Shown: piece after piece, positions 45,707-56,716 of the stretch
How positions within the stretch are numbered: position 1 is the first letter of the stretch
How the letters are laid out: each line of letters begins with the position of its first letter
Assembly (NCBI RefSeq): GCF_001693275.1
Contig: NZ_CP016477.1
Span: 2,542,001 to 2,606,000 of the forward strand
Length of the DNA stretch: 64,000 bases
Source: Picosynechococcus sp. PCC 7117
GTDB lineage: Bacteria; Cyanobacteriota; Cyanobacteriia; Cyanobacteriales; MRBY01
Direction: 5' to 3'
Position numbers and translations under genes: made by a program
Notes under the pieces: generated by a model
The model's input: the letters and a program-made list of their open reading frames with translations, nothing else
Told to the model about the DNA's origin: nothing
The model's database searches: none

Positions 45707-48700
45707 ATGAAAAGTGCCTTCCTCGATCGCCTACATAGTCCTGAGCGTCCTGTCCTTGTGTTTGATGGGGCAATGGGCACCAATCTGCAAGTACAGAATT
45801 TGACGGCGGCAGATTTTGGAGGGGCCGAATATGAGGGCTGTAATGAATATTTAGTCAAAACCAAGCCGGAAGCCGTGGCGACGGTACATCGCGCTTTCCT
45901 GGCGGCTGGGGCCGATGTGATCGAAACGGATACCTTTGGTGGTACATCGGTGGTGCTCGCAGAATATGACCTCGCCGACCAAGCCTATGAACTGAATAAA
46001 ACAGCCGCAGAACTCGCCAAAAGCGTCACGGCAGAATTTTCGACTCCCGAAAAACCCCGTTTTGTCGCCGGATCTATTGGGCCAGGGACAAAATTACCGA
46101 GCTTGGGCCACATTGATTACGACACCCTAGAAAATGCCTTTGCGGAACAGGCCGAAGGTCTCTATGATGGCGGCGCAGATCTGATGCTCGTGGAAACCTG
46201 CCAGGATGTGCTGCAAATTAAAGCGGCCCTCAATGGCATTGAACGCACCTTTACGAAAAAAGGCGATCGCCTGCCGATTATGGTCTCGGTAACAATGGAA
46301 ACCATGGGCACGATGCTGGTGGGCACTGAGATTGCCGCCGCCGTTGCCATTCTCGAACCCTACAAGATCGACATTTTAGGGTTGAACTGTGCCACTGGTC
46401 CCGACCTAATGAAGGAACACGTTAAATATTTGTCGGAGCATTCCCCCTTTATCGTGTCTTGTATCCCAAACGCTGGATTGCCCGAAAACGTTGGCGGCCA
46501 GGCCCACTACAAGCTCACCCCCCTCGAAATGAAAATGGCAATGATGCACTTCGTCGAGGATCTTGGTGTCCAGGTGATCGGTGGGTGTTGTGGGACGCGC
46601 CCCGAACATATTCAAGCCCTAGCAGAAATTGCGGCTGAACTCACGCCAAAAGAGCGTCACCCTGACTATGAACCCGCTGCGGCCTCGATTTACAGTCCCC
46701 AACCCTATATCCAAGACAACTCCTTTTTAATTGTCGGCGAACGCTTAAATGCCAGTGGCTCGAAAAAATGCCGCACATTATTAAACGAAGAGGATTGGGA
46801 TAGCCTGGTGTCCCTCGCCAAATCCCAGGTAAAAGAAGGTGCCCATGTCCTCGATGTGAACGTCGATTATGTCGGGCGGGACGGGGTGCGCGATATGCAT
46901 GAATTGGCTTCCCGCTTGGTGAATAACGTCACCCTGCCCTTGATGCTTGACTCCACCGAATGGGAAAAAATGGAGGCTGGTTTAAAGGTGGCTGGCGGGA
47001 AATGTATTCTCAATTCCACCAACTACGAAGACGGCGAAGAACGCTTTTATCAGGTGCTTTCCTTGGCGAAAAAATACGGGGCCGGGGTGGTGATCGGCAC
47101 CATCGACGAAGAAGGAATGGCCCGCACCGCCGAGAAAAAATTTGAGATTGCCAAACGTGCCTATGATGCGGCGATCGCCTATGGCCTTCCCGCCCATGAA
47201 GTGTTCTTTGATCCCTTGGCTTTACCGATTTCCACGGGGATTGAGGAAGACAGAAACAACGGACAGGCGACCCTCGACGCGATTGAAAGAATCCACAAGG
47301 AATTGCCAGGATGTCATATCATCCTTGGGGTTTCTAATATTTCCTTCGGCCTAAATCCGGCAGCGCGCCAGGTGTTGAACTCTGTCTTTTTGCATGATGC
47401 GATGCAGTTGGGAATGGATTCGGCGATTGTGAGTGCCAGTAAGATTTTACCGATGGCGAAAATTGATCCAGAGCATATCAAAATTTGTCGCGATCTGATT
47501 GGCGATCGCCGCGAATTTGAGGGGGAAGTTTGCACCTACGATCCGCTAACGAAACTCACTGAATTATTTGCTGGTAAAAAAGCGAAAAAATCCGAAGCCA
47601 TTGATAAAAATCTGCCTGTTAATGAACGCTTAAAACAGCACATTATTGATGGCGAACGACTTGGTTTAGAAGAGGCTTTAACTGAAGCTCTGGAGCAATA
47701 TCCACCTCTTGATATTATTAATATTTTCCTGCTCGACGGCATGAAAGTTGTGGGGGAACTGTTCGGCTCTGGCCAAATGCAATTACCCTTTGTTTTGCAG
47801 TCAGCCCAAACCATGAAAGCCGCCGTTGCTTTTCTCGAACCCTACATGGATAAAGAAGAAGGCGATGATAGCGGTAAAGGCACATTTATCATTGCCACCG
47901 TGAAGGGCGATGTCCATGATATCGGTAAGAATTTAGTCGATATTATTCTGTCTAATAATGGCTATAAAGTCATTAATTTGGGTATTAAACAGCCCGTTGA
48001 AAACATTATCCAAGCCTACGAAGAAAATGGTGCAGATTGTATTGCTATGAGTGGGTTGTTGGTAAAATCCACTGCCTTTATGAAGGACAATTTAGAAGCC
48101 TTTAACGAAAAAGGGATTACCGTTCCCGTGATTTTAGGGGGAGCTGCTTTAACGCCCAAATTTGTTTATCAAGACTGTCAAAATACCTACAAAGGACAAG
48201 TGATTTACGGGAAAGATGCCTTTGCTGATCTCCATTTCATGGATAAACTCATGCCCGCCAAGGCCGAGCAGCAATGGGACGATTTTGATGGTTTCCTAGG
48301 GGACTATGCCGAGGCGAACCAGCGCACCTATAGCGGCGATGGTGAAGAAATTGCAGTCGAAGAAACCAAATCCCAAGAACCAGAAGTTGTCGATACCCGT
48401 CGTTCTGAATTTGTCGAGGATAATATCGCCCGTCCCCGGCCTCCCTTCTGGGGGACAAAAATTCTCCGGGCGGAAGACATTGATCTAGAGGAAATTTTTT
48501 GGCATCTCGATCTTCAGGCGTTATTTGTCGGTCAATGGCAATTCCGCAAAACCAAAGAACAATCTAAAGAAGAATACGATCAATTTATCCAAGACACCGT
48601 CCATCCGCTTTTAGAACAATGGAAACAAAAGGCGATCGCCGAAAAAATCCTTGATCCGACAGTGATTTATGGTTATTTCCCCTGCCAATCGGAAGGCAAC

Positions 48701-49249
48701 ACCTTGATCATTTATGATCCCGACGAATATGTCAGCGAACAGACCCTTAGCGAAGTGGCTCGCTTTGAATTTCCCCGGCAAAAATCCGGCAAACGCCTGT
48801 GCATCGCCGATTTCTTTGCGTCCACTGAATCGGGAGTTTTGGATGTATTTCCCATGCAGGCGGTGACCGTGGGGGAAGTTGCGACGGAATACGCCCGAAA
48901 ACTCTTTGCCGCCGACGAATACACCGATTATCTCTACTACCACGGCATCGCTGTCCAAACGGCGGAAGCCCTTGCAGAATGGTGCCACGCCCGGATTCGA
49001 CGGGAATTAGGCTTCGGGGATGCTGAACCCGACAATATTAAAGATATGCTGAAACAGCGCTACCAAGGCTCTCGCTATAGTTTTGGTTATCCGGCCTGTC
49101 CGAATATCTTGGATCAATACACCCAGTTAGACCTCCTGAAAACTGACCGCATTGGCATGTACATGGATGAAAGCGAGCAAATCTATCCCGAACAATCCAC
49201 CTCGGCGATCATTACCTACCACCCTGTCGCGAAATACTTCAATGTTTGA
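45707..49249 (+). CDS. metH: Cobalamin-dependent methionine synthase
   Basis: Transfers a methyl group from methyl-THF to homocysteine via cobalamin. Four modules in order: homocysteine-binding barrel (about 1-320; [12 protein letters not shown], zinc cysteines in [10 protein letters not shown] and IGGCCGTRP), pterin-binding barrel (about 340-610; [23 protein letters not shown]), B12-binding cap and Rossmann domain (about 640-880; [11 protein letters not shown] with the cobalt-ligand His), and an AdoMet activation domain (about 930-1170; [22 protein letters not shown]). 1180 residues, complete. Its 3' end overlaps the DCC gene by 8 bases. Confidence 0.97.
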   Translation: MKSAFLDRLHSPERPVLVFDGAMGTNLQVQNLTAADFGGAEYEGCNEYLVKTKPEAVATVHRAFLAAGADVIETDTFGGTSVVLAEYDLADQAYELNKTAAELAKSVTAEFSTPEKPRFVAGSIGPGTKLPSLGHIDYDTLENAFAEQAEGLYDGGADLMLVETCQDVLQIKAALNGIERTFTKKGDRLPIMVSVTMETMGTMLVGTEIAAAVAILEPYKIDILGLNCATGPDLMKEHVKYLSEHSPFIVSCIPNAGLPENVGGQAHYKLTPLEMKMAMMHFVEDLGVQVIGGCCGTRPEHIQALAEIAAELTPKERHPDYEPAAASIYSPQPYIQDNSFLIVGERLNASGSKKCRTLLNEEDWDSLVSLAKSQVKEGAHVLDVNVDYVGRDGVRDMHELASRLVNNVTLPLMLDSTEWEKMEAGLKVAGGKCILNSTNYEDGEERFYQVLSLAKKYGAGVVIGTIDEEGMARTAEKKFEIAKRAYDAAIAYGLPAHEVFFDPLALPISTGIEEDRNNGQATLDAIERIHKELPGCHIILGVSNISFGLNPAARQVLNSVFLHDAMQLGMDSAIVSASKILPMAKIDPEHIKICRDLIGDRREFEGEVCTYDPLTKLTELFAGKKAKKSEAIDKNLPVNERLKQHIIDGERLGLEEALTEALEQYPPLDIINIFLLDGMKVVGELFGSGQMQLPFVLQSAQTMKAAVAFLEPYMDKEEGDDSGKGTFIIATVKGDVHDIGKNLVDIILSNNGYKVINLGIKQPVENIIQAYEENGADCIAMSGLLVKSTAFMKDNLEAFNEKGITVPVILGGAALTPKFVYQDCQNTYKGQVIYGKDAFADLHFMDKLMPAKAEQQWDDFDGFLGDYAEANQRTYSGDGEEIAVEETKSQEPEVVDTRRSEFVEDNIARPRPPFWGTKILRAEDIDLEEIFWHLDLQALFVGQWQFRKTKEQSKEEYDQFIQDTVHPLLEQWKQKAIAEKILDPTVIYGYFPCQSEGNTLIIYDPDEYVSEQTLSEVARFEFPRQKSGKRLCIADFFASTESGVLDVFPMQAVTVGEVATEYARKLFAADEYTDYLYYHGIAVQTAEALAEWCHARIRRELGFGDAEPDNIKDMLKQRYQGSRYSFGYPACPNILDQYTQLDLLKTDRIGMYMDESEQIYPEQSTSAIITYHPVAKYFNV

Positions 49250-49643
49250 TCAAGCAAAGCCAATTATTTTCTTTGATGGGGAATGCAATCTTTGCAATGG
49301 TTTTGTTGATTTGATGCTTAAAATCGACCCAGACCAAAAGTTTTATCTCGCTCCCCTCCAAGGAAAAACGGCCCAGCAATATTTACCACCCCTCCCCGAA
49401 AATCCAGAAGACTGGGCGATCGCCTATTTTGATGGAGTGAATACCTACTATGCCTCCGATGCTTGCTTGGCTATCTGTCAAAGGCTGGGCGGCCCCTGGC
49501 AACTGTTCACTTTGGCCCGACCTTTACCGCAAAACTTCCGGGATTGGCTCTATCGGCTGGTGGCGACTAACCGTTACCGCTGGTTTGGCCAACGCACCTG
49601 TCGCACCATGGATTTGACGAAACCGTCCCCATTTCTGCCCTGA
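49242..49643 (+). CDS. DCC-family thiol-disulfide oxidoreductase (DUF393)
   Basis: Small thioredoxin-like protein. Seen: [19 protein letters not shown] with the DxxCxxC motif that names the family, [16 protein letters not shown], and a C-terminal RYRWFG-type segment [10 protein letters not shown]. The start ATG at 49242 overlaps the last eight bases of metH, implying translational coupling; a longer in-frame start at 49152 would overlap metH by about 100 bases and is unlikely. Substrate unknown. Confidence 0.88.
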   Translation: MFDQAKPIIFFDGECNLCNGFVDLMLKIDPDQKFYLAPLQGKTAQQYLPPLPENPEDWAIAYFDGVNTYYASDACLAICQRLGGPWQLFTLARPLPQNFRDWLYRLVATNRYRWFGQRTCRTMDLTKPSPFLP

Positions 49644-49714
49644 ACCCCTCAAACTCGGTAAGATAAAGGGCGCACTTGTTTTTAGTTCCTCTACCTCAGA
49701 CTCGATCAACGACC

Positions 49715-51097
49715 ATGCGCATTAAGGAAATCCTCAACACCGCCGCCATCAATAGCACCATCACCGCCGAAGGATGGGTCAAAACCAAACGGGAATTGAA
49801 GGGATTTTCTTTCATTGAAATTAGCGACGGCTCCACGATGAATGGCCTCCAGGTGATTATCGATGGCAATCTGGCCGACTACGAAGCCATCATTAAAAAG
49901 CTCAATACAGGGGCTGCGGTTACAGCGACGGGGTTAGTGGTGGAATCTCCGGGTAAGGGGCAACGCATCGAACTCCAGGCCAAAGCGGTGACTGTTCACG
50001 GGGAAGCAGATCCGGAAACCTATCCCCTCCAGAAAAAACGCCATAGCTTTGAATTTTTGCGCACCATCGGCCACCTGCGCGGCAAAACCAATACCATGGG
50101 GGCAGTGATGCGGGTGCGGAATGCCTGTGCCACCGCGATTCACCAATTTTTCCAGGAACGGGGCTTTATCTGGGCTCACACGCCGATTATTACCGCCAGT
50201 GATTGCGAGGGGGCCGGGGAAATGTTTGCGGTCACCAATTTTGATCTGGCCAATCCGAAGCGGACAAAAGAGGGAGCCGTTGACTATGCCGAAGACTTCT
50301 TTGGGCGACCGGCTTATCTCACCGTCAGCGGTCAGTTGGAAGCGGAAGTGATGGCAATGGCTTTCAAAGATGTGTATACGTTTGGGCCGACCTTCCGGGC
50401 AGAAAACTCCAATACCTCCAGGCACTTGGCGGAGTTTTGGATGGTCGAACCGGAGATGGCCTTTTGCGATATTGTCGGCGACCAGGATTTGGCCGAGGAA
50501 TTTTTGCGCTACATCTTCAAGTATGTGCTGGAAGCTTGTCCTGAAGACATGGAATTTTTCAACAAGCGCATTGATAATTCTGTCCTCGCCACGGCTCAAA
50601 ATATTATCGAGAATGAGTTCGCCCGCATTACCTACACCGAGGCGATCGCCCTTTTAGAAAAAAGCAATAAAACCTTTGAATTTCCAGTGGAATGGGGGAT
50701 CGATCTCCAGTCAGAACATGAGCGTTATCTCGCCGAAGACCTATTCAAAAAGCCCTTGATCGTGAGCAACTATCCAAAAGATATTAAGGCTTTTTATATG
50801 CGTCTCAATGATGACCAGAAAACCGTGGCGGCCATGGATGTGCTCGCACCAAAAATTGGCGAAATTATTGGCGGCTCCCAACGGGAAGAACGGCTCGATG
50901 TGCTGGAACGACGCATTCAGGAGATGAACATCGAAGCAGCAGATCTGTGGTGGTATCTCGATCTACGGCGGTTTGGCACCGTCCCCCATGCGGGCTTTGG
51001 TCTTGGCTTTGAGCGCTTAGTTCAATTTATGACCGGGATGGGCAATATCCGCGATGTAATTCCTTTCCCCCGTACCCCTCTAAATGCTGAGTTTTAA
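49715..51097 (+). CDS. asnS: Asparaginyl-tRNA synthetase
   Basis: Class IIb synthetase charging tRNA-Asn. Seen: OB-fold anticodon-binding N-terminus ([25 protein letters not shown]), class II motif 2 [24 protein letters not shown], and motif 3 [30 protein letters not shown] 49715 (MRIKEIL) is chosen over one 13 codons upstream because the family begins close to the OB-fold. 460 residues. Own promoter in the 70-base gap. Confidence 0.96.
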   Translation: MRIKEILNTAAINSTITAEGWVKTKRELKGFSFIEISDGSTMNGLQVIIDGNLADYEAIIKKLNTGAAVTATGLVVESPGKGQRIELQAKAVTVHGEADPETYPLQKKRHSFEFLRTIGHLRGKTNTMGAVMRVRNACATAIHQFFQERGFIWAHTPIITASDCEGAGEMFAVTNFDLANPKRTKEGAVDYAEDFFGRPAYLTVSGQLEAEVMAMAFKDVYTFGPTFRAENSNTSRHLAEFWMVEPEMAFCDIVGDQDLAEEFLRYIFKYVLEACPEDMEFFNKRIDNSVLATAQNIIENEFARITYTEAIALLEKSNKTFEFPVEWGIDLQSEHERYLAEDLFKKPLIVSNYPKDIKAFYMRLNDDQKTVAAMDVLAPKIGEIIGGSQREERLDVLERRIQEMNIEAADLWWYLDLRRFGTVPHAGFGLGFERLVQFMTGMGNIRDVIPFPRTPLNAEF

Positions 51098-51297
51098 GGT
51101 TTGTTCTTTAGTTTGCGATTCACAAATAAATTCAATCAAGACATATTTATCTTGTTGAAATCTCTGACATTGTTAGGGTGCAGAATAGCAGGCGATCGCC
51201 GCAATAAATAAACTTGGAAATTTGGTTAGCTAAAGGTGTGATCGGATTAAAGATAAACTTCAACCTTTAGCTACATTCCAGTTGTCAGGAACTATGT

Positions 51298-51825
51298 TTA
51301 TTGGGTCTTTAAGGCTTCTGTGATTCGCACCAAATCATGCACCAATTCTGCTAATCGGGTTTCGATTGTTTCATCTACAATTTTCCCTTCCGCAAAAGCT
51401 TCCCGCGTCGCGTAAACAAAACGTGGCACGATTAAACAGCGGAAATCTAACATCAAATTGTTCGCAAAGGACATCACAGACATATAACTAGATTTGCCCC
51501 CCGCAGCACAGAGAAAACCCACCGTTTTTTCTTGCCAAGACTGACCAGTGAGTTCCAAGAAGTTTTTGAGAGCAGCATTCACATCGTAATTGTAAATAGG
51601 AGTAGCGACGATGATGCCCTCGGCTTCGGCCACCATTTCATTCAATGGAGGCAGGCTTGGGTGATCGTAGGTGCTTCTCCCGGCACAAAAAGGTAAATCA
51701 AGCTTTCTAAGATCCAGCCATTGGGCAGATTTTCCTTGATTTTGCAGCAGTAATTGTGCCTGTTCTGCGAGAATTTGACTGCGGCTTTCAGGATTAAGAC
51801 TCGCACCAATAATTAAATAACTCAT
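51298..51825 (-). CDS. NADPH-dependent FMN reductase-like flavoprotein
   Basis: Flavodoxin-fold oxidoreductase. Seen: YLIIGASLNPESRSQILAEQA phosphate-binding start, LDLRKLDLPFCAG, GIIVATPIYNYDVNAALKNFLEL, and VGFLCAAGGKSSYMSV. 175 residues is typical for the azoreductase-like FMN reductases. Monocistronic minus strand. Physiological substrate not known. Confidence 0.9.
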   Translation of the reverse strand: MSYLIIGASLNPESRSQILAEQAQLLLQNQGKSAQWLDLRKLDLPFCAGRSTYDHPSLPPLNEMVAEAEGIIVATPIYNYDVNAALKNFLELTGQSWQEKTVGFLCAAGGKSSYMSVMSFANNLMLDFRCLIVPRFVYATREAFAEGKIVDETIETRLAELVHDLVRITEALKTQ

Positions 51826-51980
51826 TTGTGATCTTGCTGATTTTTATGACATAGATGACAACGTTTCTAATATAGCTTCTAAAACTCTATGATTGGGGAC
51901 GGCGCGTGCGGCGATGATTCATTAAGAGGCTCATTAGGTCAGGAATTTAGACATTTTTATTGCGTCAGCAACATAGAAAT

Positions 51981-53195
51981 TTATGCGATAATTTGCAAAA
52001 TATTTTTAGCTGGCAGTTTGTTTTTAAACCAAATAATTGGGTTCGGTAAATCGTCGAATTTTACGCCCGCTTTTTGAAGGTTGAGACGGTCTGAAATGGC
52101 AATGATTAGATTGGGTTGTTCAGCACGACGAATCTGAGCGAATTTTTTCTGAAGATATTCCGGTCGCCAATAACCGACAATTTCTAAAAGATATTCCTGG
52201 CCATCGGGATGCACGAGACGAAAATCGGGAATCATTACACTCCCCGGCAACGGAATCAAATCAACTTCCCGTTCAAGTTGCCATTCGGTTTTCAGTTTTT
52301 GCCAGCCTTTCACAAAAGATGCTTCGAGCATACTGTCGTAGGGTTTACCGGGGGGATAGTGGCTCACGAGATTACAACTGTCATCGAGGCTAAATTGTCC
52401 CTGGCGCATGGTGTTGCTGTAGGTGTCTTTGTATTGCAGGTGGGCCTCTAGTTGCCATTTGCTCACATGGAGCAGGGCCGGAATCATTTTGGCGATCGCC
52501 AAGCCATAGCGGGTACTGGCCTTAAATAAACTGGTGGGGCCATCGATGGTGATCGTAAAGCCCGTGTCCGCATCCCCTTCGATGTAGGTCATCAGTTGAA
52601 AAAGCTTCAGGTAGCGGAACAGCAGTTTGTATTCCCCTGGGTCATTGCGGTGGGCATGGATAATGAGCTGGCTCGCCTTGTAAAAAATGCCCTGGACTTG
52701 GGAGAGGTTATAGCGGTCGATGAGGGTTTCTGGGCTGGGGGCCGTAAACTCCGTAAGAATGTGATTTTCGGGTAAATCGGCATAGAGACCAGTGGCAACG
52801 GCTTCGGGGGTAACGGATTGGTCTCCGGCTTGACTGAGTTCCGTGGCGATCGCCTCCAGGATTTTGAATTGTTGTTCGGGAATTGGCATCGTTGCGGCGG
52901 CCTGGGCAAACACCTTTTCCCGCAACATCTGGGGTTCGAGGGGACTAACAATTTCAAAGGTGCTGAAATGATTTTTCAACAGGTGGGCCAAACCCCGCTG
53001 CACTTTAAAATCGGTGCTATCTCCTTCGATTTCCTGGAGTTCCGCCTGGAGGACTTTTTTCGCTTCCCCCTGACACCGTTGAAAACAGTCAATTAAGGTT
53101 TCGGCTAAGGCGATCGCCTGCTTGTTGGGAGCTAAATATTTCGGGATGAGGCTCTCCCCCTGGCGACGGTGCATGAGTAAATCCGTGGGCAGCAT
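51981..53195 (-). CDS. DUF790 (Bax1-like) nuclease family protein
   Basis: DUF790 family. Archaeal members (Bax1) are nucleases that partner the XPB helicase. Seen: start LPTDLLMHRRQGESLIPKYL (family N-terminus), a C-terminal PD-(D/E)XK-like nuclease core VMIPDFRLVHPDGQEYLLEIVGYWRPEYLQKK (D...E-x-V) and LIIAISDRLN. 404 residues. No XPB-type helicase lies in the window, so a partner would be encoded elsewhere. Divergent from the TPR gene. DNA-repair role is inferred from the archaeal relatives. Confidence 0.85.
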   Translation of the reverse strand: MLPTDLLMHRRQGESLIPKYLAPNKQAIALAETLIDCFQRCQGEAKKVLQAELQEIEGDSTDFKVQRGLAHLLKNHFSTFEIVSPLEPQMLREKVFAQAAATMPIPEQQFKILEAIATELSQAGDQSVTPEAVATGLYADLPENHILTEFTAPSPETLIDRYNLSQVQGIFYKASQLIIHAHRNDPGEYKLLFRYLKLFQLMTYIEGDADTGFTITIDGPTSLFKASTRYGLAIAKMIPALLHVSKWQLEAHLQYKDTYSNTMRQGQFSLDDSCNLVSHYPPGKPYDSMLEASFVKGWQKLKTEWQLEREVDLIPLPGSVMIPDFRLVHPDGQEYLLEIVGYWRPEYLQKKFAQIRRAEQPNLIIAISDRLNLQKAGVKFDDLPNPIIWFKNKLPAKNILQIIA

Positions 53196-53374
53196 AAAAA
53201 TCGTAAAATTTGTAACAAAACGTCGGCGCGAATAATCCGTCCCAATGGCCCATTCAACCGGGCAAAATCGCCCAAAGCAGGTTAAATCTAGACTTCAGAT
53301 TACCTTAACAAATCCGTTATCTTAGATATAGAAAAATTATTAATCTGCCAAAAAACGCAAGATTACCGCCTGGG

Positions 53375-54253
53375 ATGGAAGACTTACTCACCGTAGCCCG
53401 CACAACCTATCGCCCCCTAGAATGCCGTCCCGACAGTTATAGAGGTTGGTATCAGCAGGGACAACTCCGCTGGCTCGAAGGCAATGTCGATGAAGCGTTG
53501 CTCTGCTACCATCGCGCCTTGGAATATTATCCCAACGACTATTGGGCCTGGTATCACCTGGCGATCGCCCATGAGAAATTAGGCCATGTGGATGAGGCGA
53601 TCGCCGCCTACCAACGGGCCTGTGCCATTGGCCCAGAAAACTATTGGTCTTGGTATGACCAGGGTTGCCTCTACATGGAAGTCCTCCAGGTTTACACCCA
53701 GGCGATCGCCTGTTTTGAAAAAGCCCTCGCCGCCCAACCCAACGACTATTGGGCGATTTATCGTCAAGGGGAATGTTGGCGACTCCTGGGCCGTCAGGAT
53801 CGCGCTGTGGCTGCCTATGACCGTGCCCTCGAATTTCGCCCTGGAGATTATTGGTGTTGGTATCGTCGAGGCGATGCCCTCCAAGCCTGGGGAAAACCAG
53901 AAGCGGCCCTGACCAGCTACGACCAAGCCCTCAACGCGAAACCCAATGATTTTTGGGCCTGGTACCAACGGGGAAACACCCTCGCAAGTTTGGGGGATTA
54001 CCCAGCGGCGATCGCCGCCTTTACCCAAGCCCTAATTGATGCCCCCGACGATGCAGAAACTTGGTATGCCCAAGCCCGTTGTTTAGCCCAGATCGGTGAT
54101 GAACAAGGGGCTTTTCGGAGTTTAGAAAAGGCGATCGCCCTCGACCCGCTGACCTATTTCCCCCAAGCAGAAACGGCTCCCTGTTTTACACCGCTACGCT
54201 CCTTAGCTTCTTGGGAAAATCTCCAACAGTTAGCTCAGCCCACCCAAGCCTAG
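53375..54253 (+). CDS. Tetratricopeptide repeat protein
   Basis: Seven or more 34-residue TPR units from about residue 18, each carrying a P-x-D/N-Y-W-x-W-Y motif (PNDYWAWY, PENYWSWY, PGDYWCWY, PNDFWAWY). The regularity implies a smooth superhelix for protein binding. No catalytic domain or membrane helix. The stop is 3 bases from the rnhB ATG, so the two form an operon. Partner unknown. Confidence 0.88.
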   Translation: MEDLLTVARTTYRPLECRPDSYRGWYQQGQLRWLEGNVDEALLCYHRALEYYPNDYWAWYHLAIAHEKLGHVDEAIAAYQRACAIGPENYWSWYDQGCLYMEVLQVYTQAIACFEKALAAQPNDYWAIYRQGECWRLLGRQDRAVAAYDRALEFRPGDYWCWYRRGDALQAWGKPEAALTSYDQALNAKPNDFWAWYQRGNTLASLGDYPAAIAAFTQALIDAPDDAETWYAQARCLAQIGDEQGAFRSLEKAIALDPLTYFPQAETAPCFTPLRSLASWENLQQLAQPTQA

Positions 54254-54256
54254 ACC

Positions 54257-54859
54257 ATGGTTTTACTGGCGGGCGTTGATGAAGTGGGCCGGGGCTGTTT
54301 GTTTGGGCCGGTGGTGGCCGCGGTAGTGGTGGTTAATACAATCCAAGAACAAGCCCTGGGGGAGCTGGGCGTTACTGATAGTAAAAAGCTGTCGGCCAAA
54401 CGGCGAGAAACCCTCGTACCCCAAATTCAGGCTCTGGTAACGGACTGGGCGATCGCCTCGGCGTCAGTGGCCGAAATTGACCAGCTTAATATTTTGCAGG
54501 CGACGTTTCTCGCGATGACCCGTGCTGTTGAAAAATTACAGATTAAACCCACGGAAATTTTTGTCGATGGCCGCCAAACTATTCCTAAACTGAATTACCC
54601 CCAACAGGCGATTATTCAAGGGGACAGCAAAATAAAGGCGATCGCTGCCGCCAGTATCCTCGCTAAAGTGCAACGGGATCAAGACATTATTCAATTGGCA
54701 GAGCATTATCCTGAATATGATTTAGCCAATAACAAAGGCTATGGCACCCAAAAACATCGCCAAGCCATCTGGCAATACGGACTGACGCCCCACCACCGCC
54801 AAAGTTTTAAAATTCAGCCGCCGCCCCAACAGCTCGAACTCTTGCCGGAGCAGGAATAA
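54257..54859 (+). CDS. rnhB: Ribonuclease HII
   Basis: Removes RNA from RNA-DNA hybrids and single ribonucleotides from DNA. Seen: LLAGVDEVGRGCLFGPVVAAVVV with the catalytic DE pair, TDSKKLSAKRRETL, IFVDGRQTIP, IIQGDSKIKAIAAASILAKVQRD and NKGYGTQKHRQAI. 200 residues. Begins three bases after the TPR gene. Confidence 0.97.
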   Translation: MVLLAGVDEVGRGCLFGPVVAAVVVVNTIQEQALGELGVTDSKKLSAKRRETLVPQIQALVTDWAIASASVAEIDQLNILQATFLAMTRAVEKLQIKPTEIFVDGRQTIPKLNYPQQAIIQGDSKIKAIAAASILAKVQRDQDIIQLAEHYPEYDLANNKGYGTQKHRQAIWQYGLTPHHRQSFKIQPPPQQLELLPEQE

Positions 54860-54906
54860 AGCCGATACAGTGGGAGGCTAAACCCCACCCCGTTTGGTCT
54901 GCCCCC

Positions 54907-55401
54907 ATGAAGCTTGCGACGACCCTAGAGGCGATTCTCTACATCAAAGCCCAACCCCTGAGCCTAGAAGAATTGGCCGATACCGCTGGACAACCCCGGC
55001 ACCTGGTAGCCGATGCTCTTTTGGAATTGATGGATGATTATGCCCACCGGGACAGCGCCCTTGAAGTGATAGAAACCCCCACCGGATTTAGCCTGCAACT
55101 GCGGGAAAGCTTTCAAGCCCTCGTGACGAATCTCATCCCTACAGAGTTAAGCGTTGGTGCCCAAAGAACCCTGGCGGCGATCGCCTTAAAATCACCGATT
55201 CTACAAACGGAACTAATCGAATTGCGGGGTAGTGGTGCCTACCAACACATCCAGGATCTGCTGGCCCAGGGCTTTATTAAACGGCGACGGCAGCAAGAGG
55301 GGCGCTCCTATTGGCTCGAAGTGAGCGCGAAATTTCACCAATACTTTGAATTTGATGCTGAGGATCTAGGGCTATCCCCCAACCTTCCAGAAACCCCTTA
55401 A
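54907..55401 (+). CDS. scpB: Segregation and condensation protein B
   Basis: ScpB subunit of the SMC-ScpAB condensin complex, two winged-helix domains. Seen: KLATTLEAILYIKAQPLSLEELADTAG, GFSLQLRESFQALV, and LSVGAQRTLAAIALKSPILQTELIELRGSGAYQHIQDLLAQGFIKRRR, the diagnostic second wing (usually ...R-G-x-x-x). 164 residues. scpA and smc are not in the window. 47 bases after rnhB. Confidence 0.9.
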   Translation: MKLATTLEAILYIKAQPLSLEELADTAGQPRHLVADALLELMDDYAHRDSALEVIETPTGFSLQLRESFQALVTNLIPTELSVGAQRTLAAIALKSPILQTELIELRGSGAYQHIQDLLAQGFIKRRRQQEGRSYWLEVSAKFHQYFEFDAEDLGLSPNLPETP

Positions 55402-55489
55402 TCTCCCCTTAAAACCGCGATCCATTGTCAAGAAATGTCACCCCGTCTGATACCCTACAGACAAACTATTTTCTTCGTTTGCGATCGCC

Positions 55490-56629
55490 ATGCGTATAGC
55501 TCTGTTTACCGAAACCTTTTTGCCGAAAGTCGATGGGATTGTCACCAGACTGCGCCACACCGTAGATCATCTCCAACGCAGCGGAGATCAAGTAATGGTA
55601 TTTTGTCCCGACGGTGGCCTACGGGAACATAAAGGAGCCGTGGTCTACGGCGTTAAAGGCAATCCTCTCCCCTTATATCCCGAACTAAAAATGGCATTTC
55701 CTGGGCCTTCGGTGGGCCGTGCCCTAGAGGAATTTCAGCCGGATCTCATTCATGTGGTCAACCCCGCAATCCTTGGCTTGGGGGGGATTTTCTTCGCGAA
55801 AAAACTCCACATTCCCCTGATCGCCTCCTACCATACCCACCTGCCCCAATATCTCCAGCATTACGGTCTTGGTGCCCTCGAAGGCTTGCTCTGGGAACTT
55901 CTCAAAGCGGCCCATAACCAAGCGGAATTAAACCTCTGTACCTCCACGGCAATGGTCGAAGAACTCCGCAGCCATGGCATTAAAAACCTGGATCTGTGGC
56001 AACGGGGCGTAGATACAGAGATGTTCCAGCCCAGCTTAAAGTCTGAGAAGATGCGCGATCGCCTTTCCCAGGGACACCCGGAAGCGCCCTTACTGCTCTA
56101 TGTTGGGCGTGTGTCTGCGGAGAAACAAATTGACCAGATTAAACCCGTCCTCGAAGCAATTCCTGGATCACGCTTGGCGATCGTCGGTGATGGTCCCTAC
56201 CGCGCTGAACTAGAAGCCCATTTTGCGGGCACCAATACCCACTTTGTCGGTTATCTGCAGGGTTTAGAACTGGCGTCTGCTTTTGCTTCTGCTGATGCTT
56301 TTGTGTTCCCGTCTCGCACAGAAACCCTTGGCTTAGTCCTCCTTGAAGCGATGGCGGCAGGTTGTCCGGTGGTGGCAGCTAATTCCGGTGGCATTCCTGA
56401 TATCGTCACCGATGGCGAAAATGGTTATATGTTTGACCCCCAAGATCCTGACGGAGCCGTAAAAGCAACCCAAAAACTCCTCGCGATGGATGCAACCCAA
56501 CGGGAAATGCTCCGGGTACAAGCCCGCCAGGAAGCGGAAAAATGGGGTTGGGCAGCAGCAACGGCACAATTACAGAGTTACTATCAGCAAATTTTAGAAA
56601 AAAGTAAGCCCCTTTCCCTAGCTGCCTAG
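55490..56629 (+). CDS. sqdX: Sulfoquinovosyltransferase (SQDG synthase), GT4 family
   Basis: Adds sulfoquinovose to diacylglycerol to make the thylakoid sulfolipid SQDG. Seen: RIALFTETFLPKVDGIVTRL, PELKMAFPGPSVGRALEEFQPDLIHVVNPAILGLGG, SYHTHLPQYLQHYGLG, LWQRGVDTEMFQPS, YVGRVSAEKQI, and FVFPSRTETLGLVLLEAMAAGCPVVAANSGGIPDIV. This close match to cyanobacterial SqdX separates it from mannosyltransferases. 379 residues. sqdB is not nearby. Confidence 0.92.
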   Translation: MRIALFTETFLPKVDGIVTRLRHTVDHLQRSGDQVMVFCPDGGLREHKGAVVYGVKGNPLPLYPELKMAFPGPSVGRALEEFQPDLIHVVNPAILGLGGIFFAKKLHIPLIASYHTHLPQYLQHYGLGALEGLLWELLKAAHNQAELNLCTSTAMVEELRSHGIKNLDLWQRGVDTEMFQPSLKSEKMRDRLSQGHPEAPLLLYVGRVSAEKQIDQIKPVLEAIPGSRLAIVGDGPYRAELEAHFAGTNTHFVGYLQGLELASAFASADAFVFPSRTETLGLVLLEAMAAGCPVVAANSGGIPDIVTDGENGYMFDPQDPDGAVKATQKLLAMDATQREMLRVQARQEAEKWGWAAATAQLQSYYQQILEKSKPLSLAA

Positions 56630-56716
56630 GCCAGACTGCCGACATTTTTAGCCCCAAAAAGCGTTTGCCGCTACCCTAAAGGCATTTAGCTGTGATTGCA
56701 GGTGGTTTCGATTGCA

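Noticed and set aside
49934-50599. 221-codon minus-strand frame inside asnS
   Set aside because: Antisense shadow of a full-length, motif-complete synthetase.
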